Below are positions 1-8,272 of a DNA stretch of 64,000 nucleotides, piece by piece (the stretch's first letter is position 1; the number at the start of each line of letters is the position of its first letter). The DNA comes from Arthrobacter sp. NicSoilC5. GTDB lineage: Bacteria; Actinomycetota; Actinomycetes; Actinomycetales; Micrococcaceae. The DNA is taken from contig NZ_AP024660.1 in NCBI RefSeq assembly GCF_019977395.1, forward strand, positions 1,116,001 through 1,180,000. Reading direction: 5' to 3'. The notes under the pieces are model-generated. The model saw only the letters and a program-made list of their open reading frames with translations. It did no database searches and had not been told where the DNA came from. The position numbers were made by a program, and so were the translations under genes.

Positions 1-409
1 CGGCCACGGCGACCTCACCAGCGCCTTCTTCACGGTCGACCTGCTGGAGAACGGCTTCCCGGGCGGCGGCCCGAAGTACGACGGCCCGCGCCACTTCGAC
101 TACAAGCCCTCCCGCACCGACGGCTACGACGGCGTGTGGGAGTCCGCCAAGGCCAACATGGCCATGTACCTGCTGCTGAAGGAACGGGCGCTGGCGTTCC
201 GCGCAGACCCGCAGGTCCAGGAAGCACTCAAGACCTCCGGCGTCTTCGAACTCGGCGAGCCCACCCTCAGTGCCGGCGAAAGCACCGCAGACCTGCTGGC
301 AGACGCCGCAGCCTTCGAGGACTTCGACGCCGACAAGGCTGCTGAGCGCTCCTTCGCGTTCGTCCGGCTCAACCAGCTCGCCATCGAGCACCTCCTGGGC
401 GCCCACTAG
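1..409 (+). CDS. xylA: Xylose isomerase, C-terminal part (5' truncated by window edge)
   Basis: Xylose isomerase converts D-xylose to D-xylulose in the cytoplasm using two divalent metals. Only about the last 135 residues are visible, reading in frame from base 2. The stretch [19 protein letters not shown], the following helix ending in [10 protein letters not shown], and the end [14 protein letters not shown] match the C-terminal arm of actinobacterial xylose isomerases, which holds the tetramer together. The metal-binding barrel residues lie upstream of the window. The stop codon is 3 nt before the xylB start, so the two genes should form one operon. Family assignment is firm; substrate preference (xylose versus glucose) cannot be judged from this fragment. 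Confidence 0.93.
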   Translation, partial: GHGDLTSAFFTVDLLENGFPGGGPKYDGPRHFDYKPSRTDGYDGVWESAKANMAMYLLLKERALAFRADPQVQEALKTSGVFELGEPTLSAGESTADLLADAAAFEDFDADKAAERSFAFVRLNQLAIEHLLGAH

Positions 410-412
410 GCC

Positions 413-1861
413 ATGGTGCTCGTCGCAGGCATCGACAGCTCCACCCAGTCGTGCAAGGTGGTGATCCGCGATGCGGATACCGGGGCATTGGTCCGCCAGG
501 GCCGGGCCCCGCACCCTGAGGGCACCGAGGTCCACCCGGACCATTGGTGGACGGCACTGCAGAAGGCGGTGGCAGACGCCGGCGGACTGGATGACGTCAG
601 CGCCGTGTCTGTCGGAGGCCAGCAGCACGGCATGGTCTGCCTGGACAGCGACGGTGCGGTGATCCGGCCGGCGCTGCTGTGGAACGATACCCGCAGCGCC
701 GGCGCCGCCCTGGAACTCATCGAATCCGCCGGCGGCGGCGATCCAGCCGTCGGCGCGCAGTACTGGGCGCGCGCCACCGGTACGGTGCCGGTGGCCTCCC
801 TGACGCTGACCAAGCTGCGCTGGCTGGCGGACAATGAACCGGAAAACGCCGCCAGGGTGGCTGCGGTCTGCCTGCCGCATGACTGGCTCACCTGGCGGCT
901 CGCAGGCCACGGGCCAGGCAGCGGTAAAGAGGGGCTGGCCGCCCTGGCCACGGACCGCTCGGACGCATCCGGTACGGGCTACTACTCGACGGCGGAAGGC
1001 AGTTACCTGCCGGACGTCCTGTCCGCGGCACTCGGCCATGTGCCGGTCCTCCCCCGGGTCCTCGGGCCCCTGGAAGCGGCGGGAAAGACGCCGGCGGGCA
1101 CCCTCCTGGCGGCAGGCGCCGGGGACAATGCGGCGGCCGCGCTTGGTGCAGGGGCCCGGTTGGGCGATGTGGTGATGTCGCTGGGCACGTCCGGGACCGT
1201 CTTCGCGGTCTCGGATTCACCGGCGGCTGACGCCTCGGGACTGGTGGCCGGATTCGCCGACGCCGCCGGGCATTTCCTGCCGCTGGTGTGCACCTTGAAT
1301 GCCACCCGCATCTTCGATGCCACCGCCGCCCTGCTGGACGTGGACCTGGCCGCGTTCAACAGGTTGGCGTTGTCTGCCGGGCCCGGTGCCGGCGGCCTCA
1401 CCCTGGTCCCGTACTTCGATGGGGAAAGGACCCCCAACCTGCCGGACGCCACCGGTTCCCTGCACGGCATCACCCGGGCCAACTACACCCCCGCCAACGT
1501 GGCGCGCGCCGCCGTCGAGGGTGTTGTCTGCTCACTGGCGGACGGCCTGGCGGCACTGCAGGACCAGGGCGTGACCGCCCGGCGGATCCTCCTGGTGGGT
1601 GGCGGGGCCCAGTCAGCAGCCGTGCAGGAAGTGGCCGCCAGCCTGCTGGGAACCGGCGTCACGGTGCCGCAGCCGGGCGAGTACGTGGCCGACGGCGCCG
1701 CGCGCCAGGCTGCGGCGGCACTCACCGGACGCTTCCCCGAGTGGGCGGCAGACGCCGTCGACCTTCCGCTGGGAAAGGACGACGCCGGCGACCTTCCGCT
1801 GGGAAAGGACGACGCCGGCGTGTTGGCAAGGTACCGCCGGTTCGCCTCGCTCTACGCATAG
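413..1861 (+). CDS. xylB: Xylulokinase
   Basis: FGGY-family kinase of 482 residues that phosphorylates D-xylulose to xylulose 5-phosphate for the pentose phosphate pathway. The N-terminal phosphate loop is seen in [10 protein letters not shown] (residues 6-15). [10 protein letters not shown] near residue 65 is typical of the sugar-binding site of xylulokinases, and [15 protein letters not shown] marks the C-terminal ATPase-fold motif. It starts 3 nt after xylA. The extreme C-terminus carries an exact in-frame duplication of ten residues ([10 protein letters not shown] twice), outside the catalytic core and probably tolerated. Length is close to the usual 460-500 residues. Xylulokinase is the best call because xylA adjoins; other FGGY kinases are less likely. 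Confidence 0.93.
   Translation: MVLVAGIDSSTQSCKVVIRDADTGALVRQGRAPHPEGTEVHPDHWWTALQKAVADAGGLDDVSAVSVGGQQHGMVCLDSDGAVIRPALLWNDTRSAGAALELIESAGGGDPAVGAQYWARATGTVPVASLTLTKLRWLADNEPENAARVAAVCLPHDWLTWRLAGHGPGSGKEGLAALATDRSDASGTGYYSTAEGSYLPDVLSAALGHVPVLPRVLGPLEAAGKTPAGTLLAAGAGDNAAAALGAGARLGDVVMSLGTSGTVFAVSDSPAADASGLVAGFADAAGHFLPLVCTLNATRIFDATAALLDVDLAAFNRLALSAGPGAGGLTLVPYFDGERTPNLPDATGSLHGITRANYTPANVARAAVEGVVCSLADGLAALQDQGVTARRILLVGGGAQSAAVQEVAASLLGTGVTVPQPGEYVADGAARQAAAALTGRFPEWAADAVDLPLGKDDAGDLPLGKDDAGVLARYRRFASLYA
1760..1819 (+). repeat. Exact 30-bp direct tandem repeat inside xylB
   Basis: Two head-to-tail identical copies of 30 bp occupy 1760-1789 and 1790-1819. Each encodes [10 protein letters not shown]. 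The frame is kept, so the kinase only gains ten residues near its C-terminus. Absence of any divergence points to recent slippage or an assembly artefact. Confidence 0.95.
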
Positions 1862-1887
1862 GGCTGCAGCAGGGCAGCGGGCAGGAA

Positions 1888-1935
1888 AAAGGACCCGGAA
1901 CCAGGGTGGGAAAGCCTCCCCTGGTCCGGGTCCTT
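1888..1935. terminator. Bidirectional hairpin terminator after xylAB
   Basis: An inverted repeat with arms at about 1888-1906 and 1918-1935 begins AAAGGACCCGG and ends CCGGGTCCTTT. It lies between the convergent ends of xylB (plus) and the isomerase gene (minus), and can end transcription from both sides. Confidence 0.8.
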
Positions 1936-1993
1936 TCATGTGGGGCGCAGGCTCCTGCCGTGACGCAGCAGGAGCCCGCGGTCTTGAATCAGG

Positions 1994-2833
1994 TCAGGCG
2001 TACGGCAGGACAAGCTCCGCGTACCGCTCCTTGACCGTGGCCAGGACGGTGTTGCCGTCCGTGTCCCAGATCTCCTGATTGAAAATTTCCACTTCGATGT
2101 CGCCGGTGTACCCGGCGTCGCGGACCCAGGTGCCGATCGTCGCGAAGTCCACCACGCCGTCGCCCATGTACCCGCGGGAGAGCAGCGGATCGGCGGCGAT
2201 GGGCATGTTGAAGTCGCACACCTGGTAGGAGGCGATGCGGTTCTCCCGGCCGGCGCGTTCGATCTGCGCCTTCAGTTCCGGGTCCCACCAGACGTGGAAT
2301 GTATCGACGGCGACGCCAACTGTCGATGCGTCGAAGGGCGCTGCGAGGTCCAGGGCCTGCCCCAGGGTGGAGATCAGTGCGCGGTCCGCGGCGTACATCG
2401 GGTGCAGCGGTTCCAGCACCAGGCGGACGCCGTTTTCCTGTGCGAAAGGGACCAGGTCCGCGAGCCGGTCAGCCACACGCTGCCGGGCGTCCACGATGTC
2501 CTTCTCCCCTGACGCGAGTCCGCCCACCACCAGGAACAGTTCGGTGGTGTCCAGCGCCACGGCTTCGAGGATCGCTGCACGGTTGTCGGCGAGCGCGTTT
2601 GCCTGGCCTTCCGCGTCCGCCGCCGTGAGGAACCCGCCGCGGCACAGCGAGGACACACGCAGGCCCGCGTCCTTGATCAGGCGTGCTGCCTTGTCCAGGC
2701 CGGCCTCCGCCACCCGGTCGCGCCAGGGGCCGATGGCGGGGATGCCGGCGTTGACGCAGCCCTCGACCACCTGGGCAAGCGTCCACTTCTTGGTGGTGGC
2801 GCTGTTGATGGACAGGCGGGAGAAGTCGCTCAT
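1994..2833 (-). CDS. Sugar phosphate isomerase/epimerase family protein (TIM barrel)
   Basis: A 279-residue AP-endonuclease-2-like TIM barrel of the IolE/IolI/xylose-isomerase-like group, which isomerise, epimerise or dehydrate sugars, keto-sugars or inositols. Likely metal ligands follow the usual order: Glu in LVLEPLHPM, Asp in VDTFHVWWD, a polar residue in YQVCDFNM, and Glu in IEVEIFN. It is the last gene of a three-gene operon, with its ATG overlapping the DUF993 stop by 4 nt (ATGA). The partner oxidoreductase could make a 3-keto sugar for this enzyme to act on; that is inference. The exact substrate is unknown. It is cytoplasmic, with no signal peptide. Confidence 0.85.
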   Translation of the reverse strand: MSDFSRLSINSATTKKWTLAQVVEGCVNAGIPAIGPWRDRVAEAGLDKAARLIKDAGLRVSSLCRGGFLTAADAEGQANALADNRAAILEAVALDTTELFLVVGGLASGEKDIVDARQRVADRLADLVPFAQENGVRLVLEPLHPMYAADRALISTLGQALDLAAPFDASTVGVAVDTFHVWWDPELKAQIERAGRENRIASYQVCDFNMPIAADPLLSRGYMGDGVVDFATIGTWVRDAGYTGDIEVEIFNQEIWDTDGNTVLATVKERYAELVLPYA

Positions 2834-4044
2834 ACTCCCACCCCGTTGATCCGCAGGTAATCGGACATGCGGAAGGCGGCCAGCGCCGGGTCCTTCAGCA
2901 AGCCGGCCTGGTCGGCCAGCTCAAAGGTCCGGGCAAGGTGGCAGACGGAGCGGCCGGAGTGCAGGCCGCCGACCATCTGGAACCCGGGCTGCTTGCCGTT
3001 GAGCCAGGACATGAACGCGATGCCGGTCTTGTAGTAGAACGTCGGGGCGCTGAAAATGTGCTTGCCCAGTTCACGGGTGGAGTCCAAAATTTCCCGTGCC
3101 CTGGCCGGATTTCCGGCGTCATAGTTCTGCAGGGCCACGGAAGCGGCCGGGTAGATGGCCGCGAAGATGCCCAGCAGGGCGTCGGAGTGGTGGCTGCCGT
3201 CGCCGTCGATGAGCTCCGGGTAGTTGAAGTCGTCCCCGGTGTACAGGCGGACGCCATCGGGTAGGGCGGCACGGAGGGCCACCTCGTGGCCGGCGTCGAG
3301 CAGGGAGACCTTGACCCCGTCCACCTTGGCCGCGTTGTCCCTGATCAGGCCCAGGAAGGTTTCAGTGGCGGTGGCGACGTCGTCCGAGCCCCAGTAGCCC
3401 GCCAGGGCGGGATCGAACATGGTGCCCAGCCAGTGGAGGATGACCGGCTGGTCAACCTCCTGCAGGAGTGTGGAGTAGACGTTCAGGTAGTCTTCCGGCC
3501 CACGTGCTGCCTTGGCGAGTGCCCGGGAGGCCATGATGATGACCTTGGGGCCGGCCTCGCTGATCACGGCAATCTGCTCACGGTATGCCTCGAGGACGGC
3601 TTTCAGGCCGGCCTCACCCGTGGGCAGGGTGTCGAGGTCCAGCTGGTCGGTACCGGCACCGCAGGACACGAGGTCGCGGACCGATTTGCCGGCGGTGGCC
3701 GGGTTGTTGGCCGAGACCACCGATGCTGCCTCGACGCCGGTGCGCTTGATGAGCTGCTGCGTGGCGGCCCAGTCAAGGCCCATGCCGCGCTGGGCGGTGT
3801 CCATGGCGTCGGCCACGCCAAGACCATAGGACCAGAGCTCGTGGCGGTACGCCATGGTGGCGTCCCAGTCCAGGCGCGCCGGGGCTCCGGGAGTGTTGTC
3901 GGCGAGGACCTCGGGGATGACGTGGGCCGCGGCGTAGGCGCGCCGGGCGGTAAGCGGGGCGGTGGGGCGGGCCCACGGCGTGGCGCCCTGGAGGCGGTAC
4001 TCCCTGGTGCCGCCGTCCTCGGAGGGAAGGATAAGGGAAGTCAT
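2830..4044 (-). CDS. DUF993 family protein, dihydrodipicolinate-synthase-like aldolase fold
   Basis: A 404-residue protein of the DUF993 family, usually named dihydrodipicolinate synthase family. The region around residues 195-300 looks like the second half of a class I aldolase barrel. VDGVKVSLLD places Lys245 where DHDPS/NAL enzymes carry the Schiff-base lysine on strand 6, and VILHWLGTMF and RLYTGDDFNYPEL resemble the flanking strands. No characterised reaction is known to me for this family; retro-aldol cleavage or dehydration of a keto-sugar acid is inference. Its start overlaps the upstream oxidoreductase stop by one base (TGATG), and its stop overlaps the next start by 4 nt, so the three proteins are probably made together. 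Confidence 0.82.
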   Translation of the reverse strand: MTSLILPSEDGGTREYRLQGATPWARPTAPLTARRAYAAAHVIPEVLADNTPGAPARLDWDATMAYRHELWSYGLGVADAMDTAQRGMGLDWAATQQLIKRTGVEAASVVSANNPATAGKSVRDLVSCGAGTDQLDLDTLPTGEAGLKAVLEAYREQIAVISEAGPKVIIMASRALAKAARGPEDYLNVYSTLLQEVDQPVILHWLGTMFDPALAGYWGSDDVATATETFLGLIRDNAAKVDGVKVSLLDAGHEVALRAALPDGVRLYTGDDFNYPELIDGDGSHHSDALLGIFAAIYPAASVALQNYDAGNPARAREILDSTRELGKHIFSAPTFYYKTGIAFMSWLNGKQPGFQMVGGLHSGRSVCHLARTFELADQAGLLKDPALAAFRMSDYLRINGVGV

Positions 4045-5213
4045 CAGAGCGTGATCTCCGGGATGTCGATGGTGCGGCGCTCGTCATTGGACCGGAGGCC
4101 AAGTTCGGCGAGCTGGACACCGCGGGCGGCGGACAGCAGGCCGAAGCGGTGTTCCCTGCCGGCCACAACGTCGCGCAGGAACTCTTCCCACTGCAGCTTG
4201 AAGCCGTTGTCCAGTTCAGCGTTGGCGGGAACTTCCTGCCACTGGTCGCGGAAGGATTCGGTGACGGGCAGGTCCGGGTTCCACACGGGCTTGGGGGTGT
4301 GGGCGCGCTGCTGGGCGACGCACTTGTTCAGGCCTGCGACGGCGGAACCGTGCGTGCCGTCCACCTGGAATTCCACCAGTTCATCGCGGTAGACGCGCAC
4401 TGCCCACGAGGAGTTGATCTGGCCGACCACCTGGTCGCCGCCCGGGGTCTCGAGTTCGAAGATGCCGTAGGAGGCGTCATCGGCGGTGGCCTTGTACTCG
4501 TTGCCGGCTTCGTCCCAGCGGGCGGGGATGTGGGTGGCGGTCTTGGCGTTGACGCTCTTGACCTGGCCGATGATGCCCTCCAGGACGTAGTTCCAGTGGC
4601 AGAACATGTCCGTGGTCATTCCGCCGCCGTCTTCCTTGCGGTAGTTCCAGGACGGGCGCTGCGCGGCCTGGATGTCGCCTTCGAAGACCCAGTAGCCGAA
4701 CTCGCCGCGGATGGAGAGGATGCGGCCGAAGAAGCCCTCGTCCACCAGGCGGCGGAGCTTGACCAGGCCCGGGAGGTAGAGCTTGTCGTGGACGACGCCG
4801 GCAGTAACGCCTGCCTCCTTGCCGATGCGGGCCAGTTCAATGGCTTCTTCGAGGGTCTCGGCCGTGGGCTTCTCGGTGAAGATGTGCTTGCCGGCCAGCA
4901 TCGCCTTCTTCAGGGTTGCGGCGCGCAGGCTGGTCATGGAGGCGTCAAAGATGACGTCCACCGTGGGGTCGTTGATCACGGCGTCCAGGTCCGTGGTCCA
5001 CTCGGACACCTTGTGCTTTTCCGCCAGTTCCCGGATCTTGGCCTCGTTGCGGCCCACCAGGATGGGTTCAACCTGGACCCTGGTGCCGTCCGGGAGGGTG
5101 AAGCCGCCGGCATCGCGGATGGGCAGGATGGAGCGCAGCAGGTGCTGGCGGTAGCCCATCCGGCCGGTGATGCCGTTCATGGCGATGCGGATTGTCTTTG
5201 TTTCGAAGCCCAT
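4044..5213 (-). CDS. Gfo/Idh/MocA family NAD(P)-dependent oxidoreductase
   Basis: A 389-residue sugar or cyclitol dehydrogenase of the Gfo/Idh/MocA family. An N-terminal Rossmann segment (RIAMNGITGRMGYRQ, an atypical nucleotide loop) is followed by the family's EKPTA motif at about 114-118. The likely active-site pair is Asp202/His206 in TDMFCHWNYV. The family oxidises a ring hydroxyl of sugars, sugar acids or inositols. The start is set at 5213 rather than 5246 because GGAGG lies five bases before this ATG. First gene of a coupled operon with DUF993 and the isomerase, facing a LacI-type regulator across two operator-like sites. Substrate unknown. Confidence 0.85.
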   Translation of the reverse strand: MGFETKTIRIAMNGITGRMGYRQHLLRSILPIRDAGGFTLPDGTRVQVEPILVGRNEAKIRELAEKHKVSEWTTDLDAVINDPTVDVIFDASMTSLRAATLKKAMLAGKHIFTEKPTAETLEEAIELARIGKEAGVTAGVVHDKLYLPGLVKLRRLVDEGFFGRILSIRGEFGYWVFEGDIQAAQRPSWNYRKEDGGGMTTDMFCHWNYVLEGIIGQVKSVNAKTATHIPARWDEAGNEYKATADDASYGIFELETPGGDQVVGQINSSWAVRVYRDELVEFQVDGTHGSAVAGLNKCVAQQRAHTPKPVWNPDLPVTESFRDQWQEVPANAELDNGFKLQWEEFLRDVVAGREHRFGLLSAARGVQLAELGLRSNDERRTIDIPEITL

Positions 5214-5252
5214 GTGTCCTCCACGGTGGGTGAGCAAGGTAGTCAAGCTGAT

Positions 5253-5270
5253 TGGGAAAGCGCATTCCCA
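5253..5270. promoter_or_regulatory. LacI/GalR-type operator, site 1
   Basis: The 18-bp near-palindrome TGGGAAAGCGCATTCCCA has one mismatched pair and the central GCGC typical of LacI/GalR operators. It starts 40 bp before the oxidoreductase ATG, where bound repressor would overlap the promoter. Confidence 0.65.
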
Positions 5271-5301
5271 CTGCTTCCATGATGCACGGCGCGCTTCCCC
5301 T

Positions 5302-5319
5302 TGGCAAGCGCTTTCCGGA
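5302..5319. promoter_or_regulatory. LacI/GalR-type operator, site 2
   Basis: A second palindrome centred on AAGCGCTT with flanking GG/CC (GGCAAGCGCTTTCC), about 49 bp centre to centre from site 1. It sits close to the regulator gene, so it could mediate autoregulation or looping with site 1. Confidence 0.6.
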
Positions 5320-5380
5320 ACTAGTTTGAACTGCCATAATGTGCTTTAGCCTTCGAGCCCGTACAAGACCAGGAGATGCA

Positions 5381-6496
5381 GTGGCTGCAAGTACCCTTAC
5401 CGAGGTGGCCCGCCTTGCCGGCGTTTCCCCCGCCACGGCCTCCCGCGTGCTGAACGGATCCGCCCGCAAACCGGGGAAGGACATTGCCGAACGGGTCCGG
5501 CAGGCGGCTGAGTCGCTCGGCTACATCCCCAACGCACAGGCACAGGGGCTGGCGAAATCCAGTTCCGGCCTGATCGGCCTGATCGTCCATGACATTGCCG
5601 ATCCCTACTTCGCGGCCATTGCCAGGGGCGTGCAGAAAGCCGCCCGGGAACAGCGGAAGATGGTACTCCTTGCCACCACCGGCGGCGGCCCCGCGGAGGA
5701 AAAGGAAGCGGTGGCTGCGTTCGCGGCGCGCCGGGCAGACTCGATCGTGATCGCCGGTTCCCGCTCAAGCCGCGACGAGGACAAGGACGGCAACAGCGAG
5801 CTGGCAGCCGAACTTGACCGGTATTGCCGCAACGGCGGCCAAGTGGCGGTGGTGGGCCACCCCGTCGTGGGTGCAACTGCTCCGGAGGGGTACCACGTGG
5901 TGAAAGTGCCCAACCAGGAGCTGGCCGGCCGGCTGGCCACCGAACTTGCGGGCAGCTGGGACGGGGACTTCGTCATTGTCGGCGGTCCCGAAGGCCTCCT
6001 GACCTCTGATGACCGGGTCCGCGGTTTCCAGGAGGGACTGGAACGGGCCGGGCGGCGGCCGGCGGAAGTGCTCCGCAGCGCGTTCAACCGGTCCGGAGGA
6101 TATGACGCCGGACTTGAACTGGCCGCCCGGATCAAGGCAGCCCGGACCAACGCGGGCCCGTCCGGCGAGGGGGGCGGCGCACCCAAGCTGTGCATTTTCG
6201 CCGTCAACGACGTGATGGCCATCGGGGCCGCGGCAGCATTGCGGTCCGAGGGGCTCCGCATCCCCCGCGACGCCGCCATCGCCGGTTTCGACGATATTGA
6301 GACCCTCCGCGACTTCCGGCCGGCCCTTTCCACGGTCCGCCTGCCGCTGGAGGACATTGGGCGCGTGGCCACCCGGGCCACCCAGCGGAGGCTTGCCGGC
6401 GACGACGGCGACGACGGCGACGGCGCCGACGACGCTTCACCCGGTGACATCACAGGCGAGGTCACGCTGCGGCGCAGCACCGAAGCTGCCGCCTGA
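5381..6496 (+). CDS. LacI family transcriptional regulator
   Basis: A 371-residue LacI/GalR repressor. The N-terminal helix-turn-helix is clear (TLTEVARLAGVSPATASRVL), followed by the hinge helix region NAQAQGLAKSSS and a periplasmic-binding-protein-like sensor domain starting IGLIVHDIADPYF. GTG at 5381 is preferred over ATG at 5339 because AGGAG lies 5 nt before it and homologues start just before the helix-turn-helix. The C-terminus has an unusual acidic Gly-Asp run (GDDGDDGDGADD), encoded by a nearly repetitive stretch around 6401-6434. It is divergent from the oxidoreductase/DUF993/isomerase operon and probably represses it until a sugar or intermediate binds. Confidence 0.9.
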   Translation: MAASTLTEVARLAGVSPATASRVLNGSARKPGKDIAERVRQAAESLGYIPNAQAQGLAKSSSGLIGLIVHDIADPYFAAIARGVQKAAREQRKMVLLATTGGGPAEEKEAVAAFAARRADSIVIAGSRSSRDEDKDGNSELAAELDRYCRNGGQVAVVGHPVVGATAPEGYHVVKVPNQELAGRLATELAGSWDGDFVIVGGPEGLLTSDDRVRGFQEGLERAGRRPAEVLRSAFNRSGGYDAGLELAARIKAARTNAGPSGEGGGAPKLCIFAVNDVMAIGAAAALRSEGLRIPRDAAIAGFDDIETLRDFRPALSTVRLPLEDIGRVATRATQRRLAGDDGDDGDGADDASPGDITGEVTLRRSTEAAA

Positions 6497-7263
6497 TGGC
6501 GGCGCGTGCGCTTACGGCAGTTCCCGCCCGTCCGGGGGCTGCCGGCGCCCGGCCGGCCATCCTGGTCCTGCCGGGAGGAGGATACGCCCGCCAGGCTGAC
6601 CACGAAGCGGAGCCCGTTGCAGAGTGGCTGGCCTCCCTGGGAATCCACGCCTTCGTCCTCCGCTACAGGGTGGCCCCTGACCGGCACCCTGCTCCCCTGG
6701 AGGACGCAAAGGAAGCAATGCTCCACATCAGGAAGGGACAGCACCGGTTCGCCGTCGACCCGGAGCGCATCGGCGTCCTGGGCTTCTCCGCCGGCGGCCA
6801 CCTGGCGGCCACCCTCAGCACGGCAGCTGCCACCGGAAACCCGGACCTGGATGTGCCCGCAGCCGTCCCCGACCTCTCGGTGCTCTGCTATCCGGTTGCA
6901 TCACTGACCCACGAGGCGCACCAGGGATCGGTGGCAAACCTCCTTGGCGGCGCGCCGCCGTCGGGCCTCCTCAGGGCCCTCTCGCCGGAGCTGAACGTCA
7001 CTCCCCGGACGCCGCCGGCCTTCCTCTGGCATACAGCCGATGACGACGCCGTTCCGGTGAGCAACAGCCTGAACTATGCCAGGGCGCTCTTTGCCGCCGG
7101 CGTTCCGGCGGAACTGCATGTCTTCCCGCAGGGACGGCATGGGCTGGGGCTTGCCGCGGACCACCCCGGACCACGGCAGTGGACCGCACTGTGCGCAGCC
7201 TGGCTGCAGCGTGCCGGATGGACGGACTCCGTCCACCAAGCCGCCACGGCCGGCCCCGCCTAG
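6496..7263 (+). CDS. Alpha/beta hydrolase, acetyl-xylan-esterase/BD-FAE-like
   Basis: A 255-residue carboxylesterase-type alpha/beta hydrolase. It has the oxyanion-loop glycines in VLPGGGYARQ (residues 24-33), nucleophile Ser98 in GFSAGGHLA, a likely acid at Asp181-183 in HTADDDAV, and His214 in GRHGLG. No signal peptide is seen, so it acts inside the cell. Its ATG overlaps the lacI stop by one base (TGATG), so it is cotranscribed with the regulator. Close relatives deacetylate sugars or xylo-oligosaccharides. In this region next to xylAB, removal of acetyl groups from imported sugars is plausible but not shown. Confidence 0.8.
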   Translation: MAARALTAVPARPGAAGARPAILVLPGGGYARQADHEAEPVAEWLASLGIHAFVLRYRVAPDRHPAPLEDAKEAMLHIRKGQHRFAVDPERIGVLGFSAGGHLAATLSTAAATGNPDLDVPAAVPDLSVLCYPVASLTHEAHQGSVANLLGGAPPSGLLRALSPELNVTPRTPPAFLWHTADDDAVPVSNSLNYARALFAAGVPAELHVFPQGRHGLGLAADHPGPRQWTALCAAWLQRAGWTDSVHQAATAGPA

Positions 7264-7290
7264 CCCCGCGCCCGCCGAGGCCGGACCGGC

Positions 7291-8193
7291 CTAGCCCAGA
7301 GCGCGGATGGTCCAGCCCGCCGAGTGGGCCTGGCCGGGCTGCAGGTGCACCAGGTCCGTGCCTGAATGCAGGGCATCAGGCGGACACGTCATGGGTTCAA
7401 CAGCCAGGCCCAGCCGGTCCGGGCGGGCGGGCTTGTCGCCGGTGTGCACCTGGACCCAGGGCCATTCGGCGCCCCATTCGAGTTCCACACCTGTACCCAA
7501 TGGGTCCAGTACCCGCACCCGGGCCAGGCCCGCACCGTCCCGGGCGATGTCCGTGAAGGCGTGGTCGATCTTCACCGGCCCCAGACGCCGCGGCGAACGG
7601 AAGTCGAAGGCATCCCCGTCCACCTGCCGCATGCCCACCGGCAGCAGCCGGTCAGGGGTCACCTCCAGGTAGGCAGCGGCCGGCAGATCCAGCGTCCAGT
7701 CATCCAGCGGGGACGGACCGGCCACCAGGTAGGGATGGGGGCACACCCCGTACGGGGCGGCAGCGGCACCGGTGTTGACCGCCCGCACCATGCCATGGAG
7801 CCCGTCGGCGGAGAGCGTATAGGTCACCGACAACTCCAGGTCCCCCGGGTAATCCGGGCCGGCCGGAATGCGGCAACCCAGGACGGCGCGGTCCGCGGCC
7901 GCTTCCAGCACCTTCCATGGCCTGTGGATGGCAAGGCCATGCAGGGCAGCGCCGCGTTCCGGTTCGTTGACGGCAGCGGCATAGGACTTGCCCCCATACG
8001 AGTAGGTGCCGTCCGCGAGGCGGTTGGGCCAGGGCGCGCAGACCACGCCGCGGTAGTCGGGTACGGGTCCGTCGGGGCCAAAGCCCACCACCAAGTCCCT
8101 GTCCCCGTGGCGGAGTTCCCTCAGCGCCCCGCCGCGGAGGGTGACGACGGCGGAGTAGGGTCCGTGGGCGAGGTGGACTTCAGTTCCGGGCAT
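7291..8193 (-). CDS. Aldose 1-epimerase family protein
   Basis: A 300-residue galactose-mutarotase-like protein that interconverts alpha and beta anomers of free sugars. The acid is His153 in CPHPYLVAG and the base Glu266 in LGLAVEPMTCP, which is the usual catalytic pair. Arg58 in APWPNRLADG and the GLAIHRPW segment fit the substrate pocket. It has no signal peptide. It is convergent with the esterase gene and ends the carbohydrate region. It belongs to the shorter group often annotated as aldose 1-epimerase-like, so activity on sugar phosphates cannot be excluded. Confidence 0.85.
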   Translation of the reverse strand: MPGTEVHLAHGPYSAVVTLRGGALRELRHGDRDLVVGFGPDGPVPDYRGVVCAPWPNRLADGTYSYGGKSYAAAVNEPERGAALHGLAIHRPWKVLEAAADRAVLGCRIPAGPDYPGDLELSVTYTLSADGLHGMVRAVNTGAAAAPYGVCPHPYLVAGPSPLDDWTLDLPAAAYLEVTPDRLLPVGMRQVDGDAFDFRSPRRLGPVKIDHAFTDIARDGAGLARVRVLDPLGTGVELEWGAEWPWVQVHTGDKPARPDRLGLAVEPMTCPPDALHSGTDLVHLQPGQAHSAGWTIRALG

Positions 8194-8272
8194 GGTTACC
8201 TCTGCGTCGTAGTGTGTTAGCGCTCACCAGCCTACCGCACCGCCGGCGCTGTCCACTGGCTACAGTTGCCCC

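Noticed and set aside
3286..5282. Plus-strand open frames of about 370 codons opposite the DUF993 and oxidoreductase genes
   Set aside because: They are antisense shadows with Gly/Val/Asp/Leu-rich sequence and no ribosome sites; the minus-strand genes overlap neatly as an operon.
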